64,000 nt of DNA. Origin: Sphingobacterium siyangense (GTDB lineage Bacteria; Bacteroidota; Bacteroidia; Sphingobacteriales; Sphingobacteriaceae). The notes under the pieces were generated by a model. It was given only the letters and a program-made list of their open reading frames with translations. It had not been told where the DNA came from and made no database searches. The DNA lies in NCBI RefSeq assembly GCF_007830445.1, contig NZ_VLKR01000019.1:1-64000 (forward strand). Reading direction: 5' to 3'. Shown here piece by piece: positions 1 to 8,512 of the stretch. The position numbers were made by a program, and so were the translations under genes. The number at the start of each line of letters is the position of its first letter. Position 1 is the stretch's first letter.

Positions 1-1
1 A

Positions 2-163
2 CAGCTGCCCGATACGAAAGACGAAATTAAGCTAGATAACAGCGTAAAGGCTGAACCTGAAAACAACAGCACAGAAACACAGGAACCCGCTGCCAGTAAA
101 CCCACGGGCTTCAAACCGAGATTCAAAGCTGGCATAACAAAAATTGACAAAAAGGAAGAATAA
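2..163 (+). CDS. C-terminal fragment of an unidentified protein
   Basis: An open frame enters from the left edge and ends at the TAA at 161-163, giving 53 residues. The visible part is rich in Lys, Glu, Pro and Asn and looks like a disordered, charged tail ending in KIDKKEE. No domain can be recognised from this much, so I assign no function. The gap to the DeoR-type gene that follows is 64 bp of AT-rich sequence, so the two are probably separate transcription units. Confidence 0.6.
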   Translation, partial: QLPDTKDEIKLDNSVKAEPENNSTETQEPAASKPTGFKPRFKAGITKIDKKEE

Positions 164-227
164 TTTTCACTACATTTAGACTGATTTTTTTAATTATTTT
201 TAAATTCCGATTAAAAACCAAAGACCA

Positions 228-971
228 ATGTTAAAGGAAGAAAGACAAGCATTCATTATACATCAGATTAACCTACATAACAAAGTTTTATCGTCAGATC
301 TAAGTGTTCAACTGAATGTGTCTGAAGATACAATTAGACGTGACTTAAACGAACTCGCGGAGAATGGAAAAGTTCTAAAAGTCTATGGTGGGGCATTATC
401 AAAATCTTTTCAATTCCCATTTCAGGATGGAAACGTATATGCCAAGGAGGCAAAAAAAGAAATTGCCAAGAAAGCAAGCACTTTAATCTCCAATGGAATG
501 ACTGTTTTAGTCGGAGGCGGGACAACCTTAATTGAATTAGCGAGAACAATACCCGATCATCTTCAGTGTACGTTTTTTACTATAAGTCCATTAGTTGCAC
601 TAGAATTGGCCGAAAAGCCAAACCTTGAAGTCATTTTAGTTGGCGGAAAACTTTCACGCAATACAAACATCGTTTCCGGAGCCCAAGTCGCTAATGAATT
701 GGCAGATCTTAAGGTCGATCTTTGTTTGTTGGGAACAAATTCTCTTTCAGTAGAAGATGGGGTGACCGATTCAGACTGGGAGGTGGTACAAATCAAACGT
801 GCGATGATTAAATGCTCAAAAAAAGTGGCTATTTTAAGTATTGCTGAGAAACTAAATTCAGTTCAAAAAATGAAAGTTGTGCCGTTACGTGATATTTCTT
901 ATTTGATTACCGATGTCAATCCAACTGATGTTTCCCTAAAAGAATTTGCGAATACAATTGCAATACTTTAA
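228..971 (+). CDS. DeoR family transcriptional regulator
   Basis: This 247-residue protein has the length and two-part layout of DeoR-type sugar-metabolism repressors. Residues about 6-57 form the winged helix-turn-helix (VSEDTIRRDLNELAENGKV is the recognition region). Residues about 75-235 form the DeoR C-terminal sensor domain, related to ribose-5-phosphate isomerase, with GGGTT at 96-100 as the likely phosphate-binding loop. Such proteins usually bind a phosphorylated sugar and release an operator. The target is not evident: the next gene, 23 bp downstream, is a polysaccharide flippase, not a sugar catabolic operon. Regulation of that surface-polysaccharide operon is possible but unproven. 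Confidence 0.88.
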   Translation: MLKEERQAFIIHQINLHNKVLSSDLSVQLNVSEDTIRRDLNELAENGKVLKVYGGALSKSFQFPFQDGNVYAKEAKKEIAKKASTLISNGMTVLVGGGTTLIELARTIPDHLQCTFFTISPLVALELAEKPNLEVILVGGKLSRNTNIVSGAQVANELADLKVDLCLLGTNSLSVEDGVTDSDWEVVQIKRAMIKCSKKVAILSIAEKLNSVQKMKVVPLRDISYLITDVNPTDVSLKEFANTIAIL

Positions 972-994
972 TATTGCCGCTCATTTAATTTAGC

Positions 995-2455
995 ATGTCA
1001 TCGCAAACGAAAAATGACTCTTTAAAATCAAAAACAACAAAAGGACTGCTATGGGGTGGTATGGCCAGTATCATCCAGCAGTTTTTGGGCTTCGGCTTCG
1101 GCATCCTACTAAACCGTAAGCTAACAGCAGAAGATTATGGTTTAGTAGCTATGATCACCATCTTTTCTGTTCTCGCCTCCGCTTTTCAAGAAAGTGGATT
1201 TGTGTATGGAATTGTCAATAAAAAAGAAGTTGAACATAAAGATTATAACGCGGTATTCTGGACAAGTGTAGGAATTGGAACATTTATTTATATTGTTTTA
1301 TTTTTTGCGGCTCCTCTTATCGCCTTATACTATAATCAACCAGTACTTGTAGAACTTAGCAGATTTACTTTTTTATCCTTTTGGCTAGGTAGCTTTGGTA
1401 TTGCGCACAATGCTTACCTCTTCCGGAATTTAAAAATCAAAGAAAGAGTCATCACAGGCACCTTTGCGCTTATTGCATCAAATATAGTCGGGGTTTATTT
1501 AGCCTATAAGGACTACGCCTATTGGGCATACGCGATCCAAATTGTCTCCTATAGTGGTTTCAATATGCTTGGATTCTGGTATTTTTCCAAATTCAGACCT
1601 ACTTTCCAGTTCGATTTCCGACCTATTCGCGACATTTTAGGATTTAGCAGTAAAATACTAGTCACCAATATTTTCATCAACATCAACAAGAATATATACG
1701 CAGCGATCTTAGGCCGGCATTATACCGCTGAAGAACTGGGATATACCGTGAATCCTAATCGTTGGAGCATCATGGCACAGAATATATTGACCAATATGGT
1801 CAATAATGTGACACAGCCCATTTTAAAGGAAATAGAAGATGATAAGGATAGACAAATTCGGGTTTTTCGAAAACTAATTTCCTTTACGGCCTTTTTAGCC
1901 TTTCCGATGTTATTTGGTTTAACAACTGTAGCACAAGATTTCATTACTATTGCGATCACCGATAAATGGGCACAAAGTGCCATATTTCTTCAAATATTTT
2001 GTATTGGCGCTGCATTTGATTCTGTAAGCAATGTTTTTTCCAACCTCATCATTAGCAAGGGAAAACCCGAAGTTTATATGCGGAATATCATCGTGTTTGG
2101 TCTGCTCCAAATCGCTATTCTATTCTTCGGCAAATCATTAGGTCTTGAACTACTCATTGGATTAACCTCAGCATTAAATGCCCTCTGGATATTCGTTTGG
2201 TATGCTTCCGCTAAACCTTATATGAATTATTCATTTCGTTATCTTCTGGCAGATATTTTTGCTTATGCATTATTGGCAGCTGCCAGTTGTATTGCAGCTC
2301 ACTATGCCACCGCAGCTATCGCCAACCTCTATCTACGGTTTGCAAGTACAATTGGAGTGGCTGTATGTGCATATATCATTGTCAATAGAATCTTTAAACC
2401 CAGCATTTTGTTGGAATTATTCCACTATTTCCTAACAGTTATCCGAAAAAAATAG
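995..2455 (+). CDS. Polysaccharide/lipopolysaccharide flippase, MOP superfamily (Wzx-like)
   Basis: The 486-residue protein is almost entirely hydrophobic and can be read as about 12-14 membrane helices, starting with a short charged N-terminus and the segment GLLWGGMASIIQQFLGFGFG, which is typical of the polysaccharide-biosynthesis branch of the MOP flippases. Family members move undecaprenyl-linked repeat units across the inner membrane. It is the first gene of a compact set: its stop codon touches the ATG of a glycosyltransferase, and two more glycosyltransferases follow. That context supports export of a surface glycan. The glycan itself cannot be inferred, and neither a polymerase nor an initiating transferase is visible here. 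Confidence 0.9.
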   Translation: MSSQTKNDSLKSKTTKGLLWGGMASIIQQFLGFGFGILLNRKLTAEDYGLVAMITIFSVLASAFQESGFVYGIVNKKEVEHKDYNAVFWTSVGIGTFIYIVLFFAAPLIALYYNQPVLVELSRFTFLSFWLGSFGIAHNAYLFRNLKIKERVITGTFALIASNIVGVYLAYKDYAYWAYAIQIVSYSGFNMLGFWYFSKFRPTFQFDFRPIRDILGFSSKILVTNIFININKNIYAAILGRHYTAEELGYTVNPNRWSIMAQNILTNMVNNVTQPILKEIEDDKDRQIRVFRKLISFTAFLAFPMLFGLTTVAQDFITIAITDKWAQSAIFLQIFCIGAAFDSVSNVFSNLIISKGKPEVYMRNIIVFGLLQIAILFFGKSLGLELLIGLTSALNALWIFVWYASAKPYMNYSFRYLLADIFAYALLAAASCIAAHYATAAIANLYLRFASTIGVAVCAYIIVNRIFKPSILLELFHYFLTVIRKK

Positions 2456-3328
2456 ATGGCCAAGATTCTCACCATAATCGTCTCTTATAATTTTGAGCCT
2501 TGGATCCACAAGTGCTTACCCAGTCTATTGGATTCGAGCTACCCCACAGATATTTTAGTTGTCGACAACAATTCGGGAGACAATACCACACAGATCATAA
2601 AAGAAACGTATCCGACAATAAGACTAATAGAAAGTTCCGAAAATCTGGGTTTTGGAAAGGCCAACAACATCGGACTTGACATTGTTTTGAAGGAAGAATA
2701 TGATTATGCATTTTTAGTCAACCAGGATGCCTGGCTGGATCGGGACTGCATCGCCAACTTAGTGAAAGTAAACGCAGACAATATCGGAATTATCTCGCCT
2801 ATTCACTACGATGGAACCGAAACAACACTGGACCATGGTTTTGCTTTATATACAAAAAATGCTACTAGCGAAAATTCGCATCGCATTTGCTCTTTCGTCA
2901 ACGCAGCATTTTGGTTTATCCCCAACCCAGTGATCAGAAAAGTCGGTGGTTTCGCGCCGATCTTTTTCCATTATGGAGAAGATAAGGATTATGCCAATCG
3001 CATCAAGTACTACGGGTTAAATATCATTCTCGCAGACAAGGCCAAGGCCTATCACGATAGACAACAGCGTAAAACAGACCGAAAAACCTTTCTGAAAAGC
3101 GAATTTGTATATCATTTGACAGAGTATTGCAATATCAATTATACCTTTGTAAGATCTTTTTCGATGGCCGTATTGGCGAGTCTGAAAAAAATGGGAGCTT
3201 CAATTTTTAAAGGTCATATTTTTGAAGCAAAAAGCTACTTAAACATTGCTTTTAGATTGCTGGGCAAATCGGGAGCAGTTTATCGTACTCGTCTAAGCAA
3301 CAAAAAAGCATACAACAAAATCTATTGA
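2456..3328 (+). CDS. Glycosyltransferase family 2 (rhamnosyltransferase-like)
   Basis: This 290-residue protein opens with the GT-A nucleotide-sugar fold of family GT2: TIIVSYN at residues 6-12, VVDNNSGDNT at about 35-44 and SENLGFGKANNIG at about 61-73. The last motif is typical of rhamnosyltransferase-type GT2 enzymes. The metal-binding position reads NQDA at 89-92 instead of a plain DxD, as is common in this subgroup. The ATG directly abuts the flippase stop (TAGATG), so the two are probably translationally coupled. It likely adds one sugar to a lipid-linked repeat unit at the cytoplasmic face of the inner membrane. Donor and acceptor are unknown. Confidence 0.88.
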   Translation: MAKILTIIVSYNFEPWIHKCLPSLLDSSYPTDILVVDNNSGDNTTQIIKETYPTIRLIESSENLGFGKANNIGLDIVLKEEYDYAFLVNQDAWLDRDCIANLVKVNADNIGIISPIHYDGTETTLDHGFALYTKNATSENSHRICSFVNAAFWFIPNPVIRKVGGFAPIFFHYGEDKDYANRIKYYGLNIILADKAKAYHDRQQRKTDRKTFLKSEFVYHLTEYCNINYTFVRSFSMAVLASLKKMGASIFKGHIFEAKSYLNIAFRLLGKSGAVYRTRLSNKKAYNKIY

Positions 3329-3331
3329 TAA

Positions 3332-4246
3332 ATGAACAATATTGCTCCAGTCATACTTTTTGTGTACAATCGTCCTGATCATACAATAAGAACACTCTCA
3401 GCTTTAGAACAGAACAAGCTTGCAGACCAGACTACGCTTTACATTTATTCGGATGCTGCAAAAAACGAAAAATCTGTTCAAGCTGTTATTGAAGTCCGAA
3501 AGATTATCAACCAGTCCCGGAACTTTAAAGAAGTTATTATTGTCGAACGAGCAGAAAATTGGGGTTTGGCGGCCAATGTGATCGACGGAGTTACAAAAGT
3601 GGTTAATGCACATGGAAAGATTATTGTTTTGGAGGACGATCTGGAAACTGCTGTATTTGCCCTAGATTATTTCAATCAAGCACTGGAGCGCTATAAAGAT
3701 CAAGATCAGGTGATGGAGATCAGCGGTTATGGTTATCCACTAAAAGATTTAAATAAACTGCCTGAGACCTTCTTTTTTCGGGTCGCCAATAGTTGGGGCT
3801 GGGCAACCTGGGACCGCGCCTGGCAACATTTCAATCCGAATATTGATGAACTTGTATCGGATTTTACGGCCGAGCAGATACATCAATTCAGTATAGAGGG
3901 AAAAGAAAACTTCTGGAAACAAGTGCAGGAATTTAAGGCCGGAAAGATCAACTCTTGGGCGATACGCTGGTATGCTTCTGTATTCAAAAAAAATGGGTTA
4001 GTTTTGTATCCAAGGAATTCGATGACACAGAATATTGGCAACGATGGTTCGGGTACACATACAGCTGCGGAAGCAACTTATCAGGTTACACTAGCAGAAA
4101 GCCCTGTACGGTATTTTCCGACGGAAATTTCAGAAAACAAGCAAGCTTATGAGGCCATCAAGTATTTCTATGCACATCGGAAAGGATCTTTATTCAACCG
4201 TGGCATCCGATTCCTGAAGAAGAAAATGAATAAATTCAATATATAA
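3332..4246 (+). CDS. Glycosyltransferase-fold protein (HlpA/GNT-I-like)
   Basis: This 304-residue protein starts with PVILFVYNRPDHTIRTLSAL, the signature of a GT-A group often annotated as HlpA-like or GT2-like. The acidic motif EDD at 101-103 sits where the metal and donor sugar should bind, and WGWATWDRAW at about 155-164 is characteristic of the group. It begins 3 bp after the preceding glycosyltransferase, inside the same operon. The activity is inferred from fold and context only. A role as a second transferase for the same surface glycan is the simplest reading. Confidence 0.78.
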   Translation: MNNIAPVILFVYNRPDHTIRTLSALEQNKLADQTTLYIYSDAAKNEKSVQAVIEVRKIINQSRNFKEVIIVERAENWGLAANVIDGVTKVVNAHGKIIVLEDDLETAVFALDYFNQALERYKDQDQVMEISGYGYPLKDLNKLPETFFFRVANSWGWATWDRAWQHFNPNIDELVSDFTAEQIHQFSIEGKENFWKQVQEFKAGKINSWAIRWYASVFKKNGLVLYPRNSMTQNIGNDGSGTHTAAEATYQVTLAESPVRYFPTEISENKQAYEAIKYFYAHRKGSLFNRGIRFLKKKMNKFNI

Positions 4247-4251
4247 ACAAC

Positions 4252-5007
4252 ATGTCTGCTCATCCCAAATTTTCGATTATAACTGTCGTTTACAACAATG
4301 TGCGTGACATAGAACACACCCTGAAATCTGTTGTCAATCAGAGCTATGATCATATAGAGTATATTGTCATTGATGGACAATCAACTGATGGAACATTAGA
4401 GATCATCCAAAAATACAGGGATAAAATCACCGTTCTACTCTCCGAAAAGGATAAGGGGATCTATGATGCAATGAATAAGGGATTAGCCTTAGCAACAGGT
4501 GATTATGTTCTTTTTCTAAATTCAGGAGATGAGATCTATGATCTCAACAGCATTGAGAATCTTGCCAAACTGAGCGATGACGCGGATATTCTTTACGGCG
4601 AAACTATCCTCGTAGATGACAATCGAAATATTATTGGTGAACGGAGGCACAAAGTTCCGGTTCATTTCGACTGGAAAAGCTTTCGATATGGTATGAATAT
4701 ATGCCATCAGGCCATCTATATCAAGCGGGAAATTGCCGAGCCATACGATCTCAATTATAAATTATGTGCTGATATTGACTGGGTTATTCGTTGTGCCAAA
4801 AAGGCAAAAAAAACAGTCAATGCACAGCAATATGTAGCCCGGTATCTTGTGGGTGGGATGTCAAAACAAAGACATAAGGAATCCTTGAAAGAGCGCTTCG
4901 CTATTTTCAAACACTACTATGGGACCATTCCCAATTTATTCAATCATGGCATCATCGCACTAAAAGCTATTTGGTACCGTCTTAATTATGGAAAACCCCA
5001 AGACTAA
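4252..5007 (+). CDS. Glycosyltransferase family 2 (WcaA-like)
   Basis: The 251-residue protein carries a standard GT2 catalytic domain: FSIITVVYNN at 7-16, IDGQSTDGT at 40-48, KDKGIYDAMNKGL at about 66-78 and LNSGDE at 89-94 (the metal/donor site). The C-terminal third is basic and lacks membrane helices, so it acts as a soluble or peripheral enzyme at the inner membrane. It follows the previous transferase by 5 bp. Its stop codon overlaps the next ATG by one base (TAATG), so expression is coupled to the DUF3820 gene. Donor specificity cannot be read from the sequence. Confidence 0.9.
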   Translation: MSAHPKFSIITVVYNNVRDIEHTLKSVVNQSYDHIEYIVIDGQSTDGTLEIIQKYRDKITVLLSEKDKGIYDAMNKGLALATGDYVLFLNSGDEIYDLNSIENLAKLSDDADILYGETILVDDNRNIIGERRHKVPVHFDWKSFRYGMNICHQAIYIKREIAEPYDLNYKLCADIDWVIRCAKKAKKTVNAQQYVARYLVGGMSKQRHKESLKERFAIFKHYYGTIPNLFNHGIIALKAIWYRLNYGKPQD

Positions 5008-5222
5008 TGTTAAATCCTGAAATCTTAACCGAGCTTGTTACAGTAAAGATGCCCTTTGGTAAATATCAGGGCTACACGTTATGTAACCTTCCTGAACCCT
5101 ATCTAGTCTGGTATAACCAAAAAGGCTTTCCAAAGGGAAAGCTAGGCCAGCAATTAGCGACACTCTATGAAATAAAGCTTAATGGCTTGGAATACCTGCT
5201 CGAACCTTTAAAGAAAAGGTGA
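5007..5222 (+). CDS. DUF3820 family small protein
   Basis: This 71-residue protein shows the core of DUF3820: MPFGKYQG at 14-21, LPEPYLVWYNQKGFPKGKLG in the middle and a leucine-rich end. Family members are small soluble proteins of unresolved function, annotated in places as quorum-sensing-regulated factors, which I do not take as evidence. Its start overlaps the stop of the glycosyltransferase by one base, making it the last gene of the polysaccharide operon. Whether it belongs functionally to glycan synthesis or is only co-transcribed is unclear. Confidence 0.8.
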   Translation: MLNPEILTELVTVKMPFGKYQGYTLCNLPEPYLVWYNQKGFPKGKLGQQLATLYEIKLNGLEYLLEPLKKR

Positions 5223-5255
5223 CGACGGTCATTTTATTCCACTTATTATTTTTTG

Positions 5256-5263
5256 TAGCTTTG
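5256..5263 (+). promoter_or_regulatory. Candidate -7 element (TAGCTTTG) for trhO
   Basis: TAGCTTTG matches the Bacteroidota -7 consensus TAnnTTTG exactly and is followed by GC. At 20 bp upstream there is TTT instead of the TTG expected at -33, so this is a partial match. It lies 45 bp before the trhO start and would also separate trhO from the upstream glycan operon. Confidence 0.45.
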
Positions 5264-5308
5264 CACTAAATTTATTTTTAGCATTAAACGCCGTTTGCAG
5301 CGGTATCA

Positions 5309-6304
5309 ATGAATATCATGACACAATATCAAACTTTGCTGTACTATTGTTACAGCCCTATCGAGGATGCCGAAAAATTTGCATCAGATCACTTAGAATT
5401 TTGTAAATCTCTGGACTTGGTTGGCCGTATCATTGTCGCTGATGAGGGTCTTAATGGAACTGTTTCAGGTACTGTAGAGGCCTGTAAAAGCTATATGGAT
5501 GCCATCTATGCCGACGGTCGTTTCAACAAAACAGAGTTCAAAATTGACGCTGTAGATGAACCGTCATTCATTAAAATGCATTGTCGCTATAAAGCCGAAA
5601 TCGTTCACTCTGGCTTGAGAGATCCAAAAGAAATTGACCCTAACCGTCAAACCGGTGTGCACCTTGAACCGAAAGATTTCTTAGCTATGAAGGACCAAGA
5701 GGATGTGGTTGTATTGGATGTACGTTCAAATTACGAGCACAATGTTGGTCATTTTAAAAATGCTGTTACCTTAGATATTGACAATTTCCGCGAGTTCCCT
5801 GAGAAAATCAAAGAGCTTGAACAATATAAAGGAAAAAAAATATTGACATACTGCACAGGGGGTATCAAATGTGAGAAGGCATCTGCTCTTTTGTTAAAAG
5901 AAGGCTTCGAGGACGTTTATCAATTACATGGCGGAATTATCAAATACGGGAAGGAAGCTGGTGGCGAAGATTTCGAAGGCCAATGCTACGTCTTTGACAA
6001 TCGTGTTACAGTTGATGTAAACTCTGTCAACCCTTCCGTGGTATCGACCTGTTTTAATTGCGGTAAGCAAACCACTAAAATGATCAACTGTGCCAACCCG
6101 ACTTGTAATGAACATTTCACACAATGTGATGAGTGCGGCTGGGAGATGGACGGATGCTGCTCGACAGCATGTAAAGAAAACCCCAATAAACGTGAATATG
6201 ACGGAACAGGATATTATGTCAAGGTACCTCAACCCGTCAATATTGACAAAATCAGCAAAAGAAAACATAAAAATTTCCCGCCGAAAGTATCGGTCGAAGA
6301 TTAA
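5309..6304 (+). CDS. trhO: tRNA uridine(34) hydroxylase, rhodanese-related (TrhO/YceA)
   Basis: The 331-residue protein matches the TrhO family in length and order. It has an N-terminal acylphosphatase-like domain (about 8-110), a rhodanese domain (about 120-225) whose active-site loop is YCTGGIKCEKA with Cys182, and a cysteine-rich C-terminus (about 244-290, CFNCG, CDECGW, CC) that could bind zinc. TrhO hydroxylates U34 of certain tRNAs to ho5U using molecular oxygen, independently of prephenate. Two start codons fit, at 5309 and in-frame at 5318 (MTQYQ); I keep the first. A strong hairpin follows the stop. Confidence 0.92.
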   Translation: MNIMTQYQTLLYYCYSPIEDAEKFASDHLEFCKSLDLVGRIIVADEGLNGTVSGTVEACKSYMDAIYADGRFNKTEFKIDAVDEPSFIKMHCRYKAEIVHSGLRDPKEIDPNRQTGVHLEPKDFLAMKDQEDVVVLDVRSNYEHNVGHFKNAVTLDIDNFREFPEKIKELEQYKGKKILTYCTGGIKCEKASALLLKEGFEDVYQLHGGIIKYGKEAGGEDFEGQCYVFDNRVTVDVNSVNPSVVSTCFNCGKQTTKMINCANPTCNEHFTQCDECGWEMDGCCSTACKENPNKREYDGTGYYVKVPQPVNIDKISKRKHKNFPPKVSVED

Positions 6305-6316
6305 TACGAATTGGAC

Positions 6317-6363
6317 AAAAGTGATGAGGTCGGAAGCTACATACTTCCGACCTCATCACTTTT
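6317..6363. terminator. Bidirectional intrinsic terminator between trhO and the DUF937 gene
   Basis: A perfect 20-bp stem (6317-6336 with 6344-6363) encloses a 7-nt loop. It begins with AAAA and ends with TTTT, so it has a U-tract on either strand. It lies between the convergent trhO (+) and DUF937 (-) genes and can serve both. Confidence 0.88.
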
Positions 6364-6421
6364 AAGATCTGCGTCATCTTAACTTAATCCCGTACTAGCT
6401 TTTATCAGGACAAATAATAGC

Positions 6422-7117
6422 TTACTTTCCAAACATACCGGCTATCGAATCAAGAATATTTCCCTTCGCCTGTCCATCGTTATTTTTATCAAAAAAACTA
6501 CCTGCCAGCCCGCCCAACATGTCCGTAATATTACTCCCTGCTGCTGGCTGCTCTGTTGTTTGGGGCTGTTCTTCTTGGCCACCGCCTAAAAAAGAACCCA
6601 AAATACCGCCCAACATACCACCACCTGCATTTTGTGATGTTCCGCCACCTAGTACAGAACCAATTAAATCACCAATCCCTCCGCCACTCGAAGCCTGCTT
6701 TTGTTGCCCTAAATACCCCATTACGATTGGAGCAAGTGTGGCCAGTACGCCTGTCACTTGAGAAGAGCTCAAGCCTGCTTTATCCGCAATATTCTGTGTC
6801 ACGACTTCAGTATTTTGGCCAAACATATGGTTGACAATTTTATTGCCATCTTCAGATCCATTCTGCTCCGTTCCTCCCTGTCCGAATAGATCACCAATTT
6901 TATCGAGTATTCCGCTATTGCTATGCTGATCAATAGCATTGTCAATATTTTCTGCCTGGCCTTTGTTTTTCGCATTGTAGTTCAATGCAGCAATCATCAA
7001 AGGAACTGCCGCCGCTACTATCCATTTTGCTTTAGATTCACTGACACCAGTAATTTTTGAGATAGTCTCTATCGCTTTAGAGCCTACTCCGCCTGTAACT
7101 AAATCTGTTAAGTTCAT
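6422..7117 (-). CDS. DUF937 domain protein (YidB-like)
   Basis: This 231-residue protein begins with a DUF937-like region: GGVGSKAIETISKITGVSE, then AVPLMIAALNYNAKN. The pattern of short Gly/Leu-rich helical repeats recurs through the sequence (IGDLFGQGG, LIGSVLGGG, MLGGILGSFLGGG, MLGGLAGSF, SIAGMFGK). Low-complexity Gly/Gln/Asn stretches separate the repeats. It has no signal peptide and no clear membrane span. The family, which includes E. coli YidB, has no established role. The gene stands alone, with a hairpin on each side. Confidence 0.82.
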   Translation of the reverse strand: MNLTDLVTGGVGSKAIETISKITGVSESKAKWIVAAAVPLMIAALNYNAKNKGQAENIDNAIDQHSNSGILDKIGDLFGQGGTEQNGSEDGNKIVNHMFGQNTEVVTQNIADKAGLSSSQVTGVLATLAPIVMGYLGQQKQASSGGGIGDLIGSVLGGGTSQNAGGGMLGGILGSFLGGGQEEQPQTTEQPAAGSNITDMLGGLAGSFFDKNNDGQAKGNILDSIAGMFGK

Positions 7118-7180
7118 AAGTCTTCGTTTATAGTTATATCATGAAGATAACGATTTTTTTTGACGAGTTGAGATAATACC

Positions 7181-7236
7181 TGATTATAAGAAAGCCTCAT
7201 TGGATTGTGTAATCCGATGAGGCTTTCTTATAATCA
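7181..7236 (-). terminator. Strong hairpin downstream of the SusCD-DUF5689 operon
   Basis: A 24-bp stem with one G.T mismatch (7181-7204 with 7213-7236) surrounds an 8-nt loop, directly after the stop of the DUF5689 gene on the minus strand. The U-tract is poor, so termination is likely but the stem could also act as an mRNA stabiliser. Confidence 0.72.
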
Positions 7237-7246
7237 ACTTTTTAAA

Positions 7247-8509
7247 TTAATAACTTTTATAAATAGCGATATCATCCAATCCCAACCTTCCGTTATTAAT
7301 CACATTGTTACTTGTTCCTAATCCAAGCTTGGTAACTCTAAAGCGTACTGCCCCCTGAATATTCATTAAGAATACAGCCTGTTTTGAATTCATGCTCTCT
7401 GTCGTTGTATGGGCATCTGAAATAGACTCACCTGTTTGTGTCCAAGTTTTCCCATTGTCCGTCGAATATTCCAACTTAAATGTGCTCGAGCGATCTGTCC
7501 AGTAGGAGCCATACCAAATAGTAACTTTTGACGCGCCATTTGGCACATCGAAATTCATTTGTACATAACCGTCCACATTTAAATTCTGCTGCATTCGGAT
7601 AGCATTTTTTCCAGAAACAATACGGTCCCGTCCAGCTGTATTCCCTAAAATAGCTTGATACAGATACCATTGTCCTGTCGGAAAAGAGACCGCGTTTTTA
7701 TCCTTCATGTCGTAGCTACCTTTCACGCTTGCATCGACAGCATCAAAAGTTTCGGGCCAACCTACATACAATTTACCACTTGCATAAGCCATATCAGCAT
7801 AACTCTGCATCCTAACTTGTAGCTTTTCGCCCTCCTTAAATGCAATCCCTCTGAAAGAAGCACTTGGAGCAATAGATTGTCCAGCAAATGTCGCATTATC
7901 TTGTGTATGTAATGTAATCTCATTTTTATCACCATCCATCAAGATTTTATCTCCTTTCAATGCTGTCCCGGCAGCGGGTTCAGGTTCAACATCAGCTGTA
8001 ATATCGATATAGGTTGATTCAAACTCATCAAACTTCGACTTTAGACTTGAAACCGCAACAGGCAATGGAGCAATGTTATTACCAGATGAGTAGACTTTAA
8101 GCTGCTGATTATTGTCGACTGAAAGAACTAATAAGCCATCTTTTTTAATCAGCTTTGAACCACTAATATTGATCTGAACCGAATCTCCAAATTTAAATTC
8201 AGACGCATTCGGAACCTCTACCAGTATGCCGCGGCGTTGATTTCGCCAAATATTCTGTACAGCAAGTGTATTTTCCGGAAGATTCTTATTTTCCACGCGC
8301 GAAACGACCACTGCTTTGATATATTGCGCCCCTTGCAGCGAAGACTCATTAAGCTGTAAATCGGAATTTTTATACAGACTGCGTAGCGTATACAATGATA
8401 TTTCAGGATTTAGTGTCCCTATAGATTCATTGACGTTGTCTTTGATACAACCGGACAGTAATACTGACATTGCCAGCACACTGCATAGTATTGATTTTAA
8501 CTTTTTCAT
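7247..8509 (-). CDS. DUF5689 surface lipoprotein of a SusCD operon
   Basis: The 420-residue protein has a lipoprotein signal peptide with lipobox LLSGC (Cys at about 21). The DUF5689 module, an OB-fold-like beta domain, covers about 25-230, and a C-terminal beta-sandwich of choice-of-anchor type ends in GLDDIAIYK. The third gene of a SusC-SusD operon is commonly a surface-exposed binding lipoprotein, and that is the most likely role. It starts 3 bp after the SusD stop, so it is co-transcribed. There is no catalytic motif. The ligand is unknown. Confidence 0.82.
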   Translation of the reverse strand: MKKLKSILCSVLAMSVLLSGCIKDNVNESIGTLNPEISLYTLRSLYKNSDLQLNESSLQGAQYIKAVVVSRVENKNLPENTLAVQNIWRNQRRGILVEVPNASEFKFGDSVQINISGSKLIKKDGLLVLSVDNNQQLKVYSSGNNIAPLPVAVSSLKSKFDEFESTYIDITADVEPEPAAGTALKGDKILMDGDKNEITLHTQDNATFAGQSIAPSASFRGIAFKEGEKLQVRMQSYADMAYASGKLYVGWPETFDAVDASVKGSYDMKDKNAVSFPTGQWYLYQAILGNTAGRDRIVSGKNAIRMQQNLNVDGYVQMNFDVPNGASKVTIWYGSYWTDRSSTFKLEYSTDNGKTWTQTGESISDAHTTTESMNSKQAVFLMNIQGAVRFRVTKLGLGTSNNVINNGRLGLDDIAIYKSY

Positions 8510-8512
8510 TGA

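Noticed and set aside
6519..6834. Plus-strand open frames opposite the DUF937 gene
   Set aside because: Pro-rich translations arise from the Gly-rich minus-strand gene; they have no independent start context.
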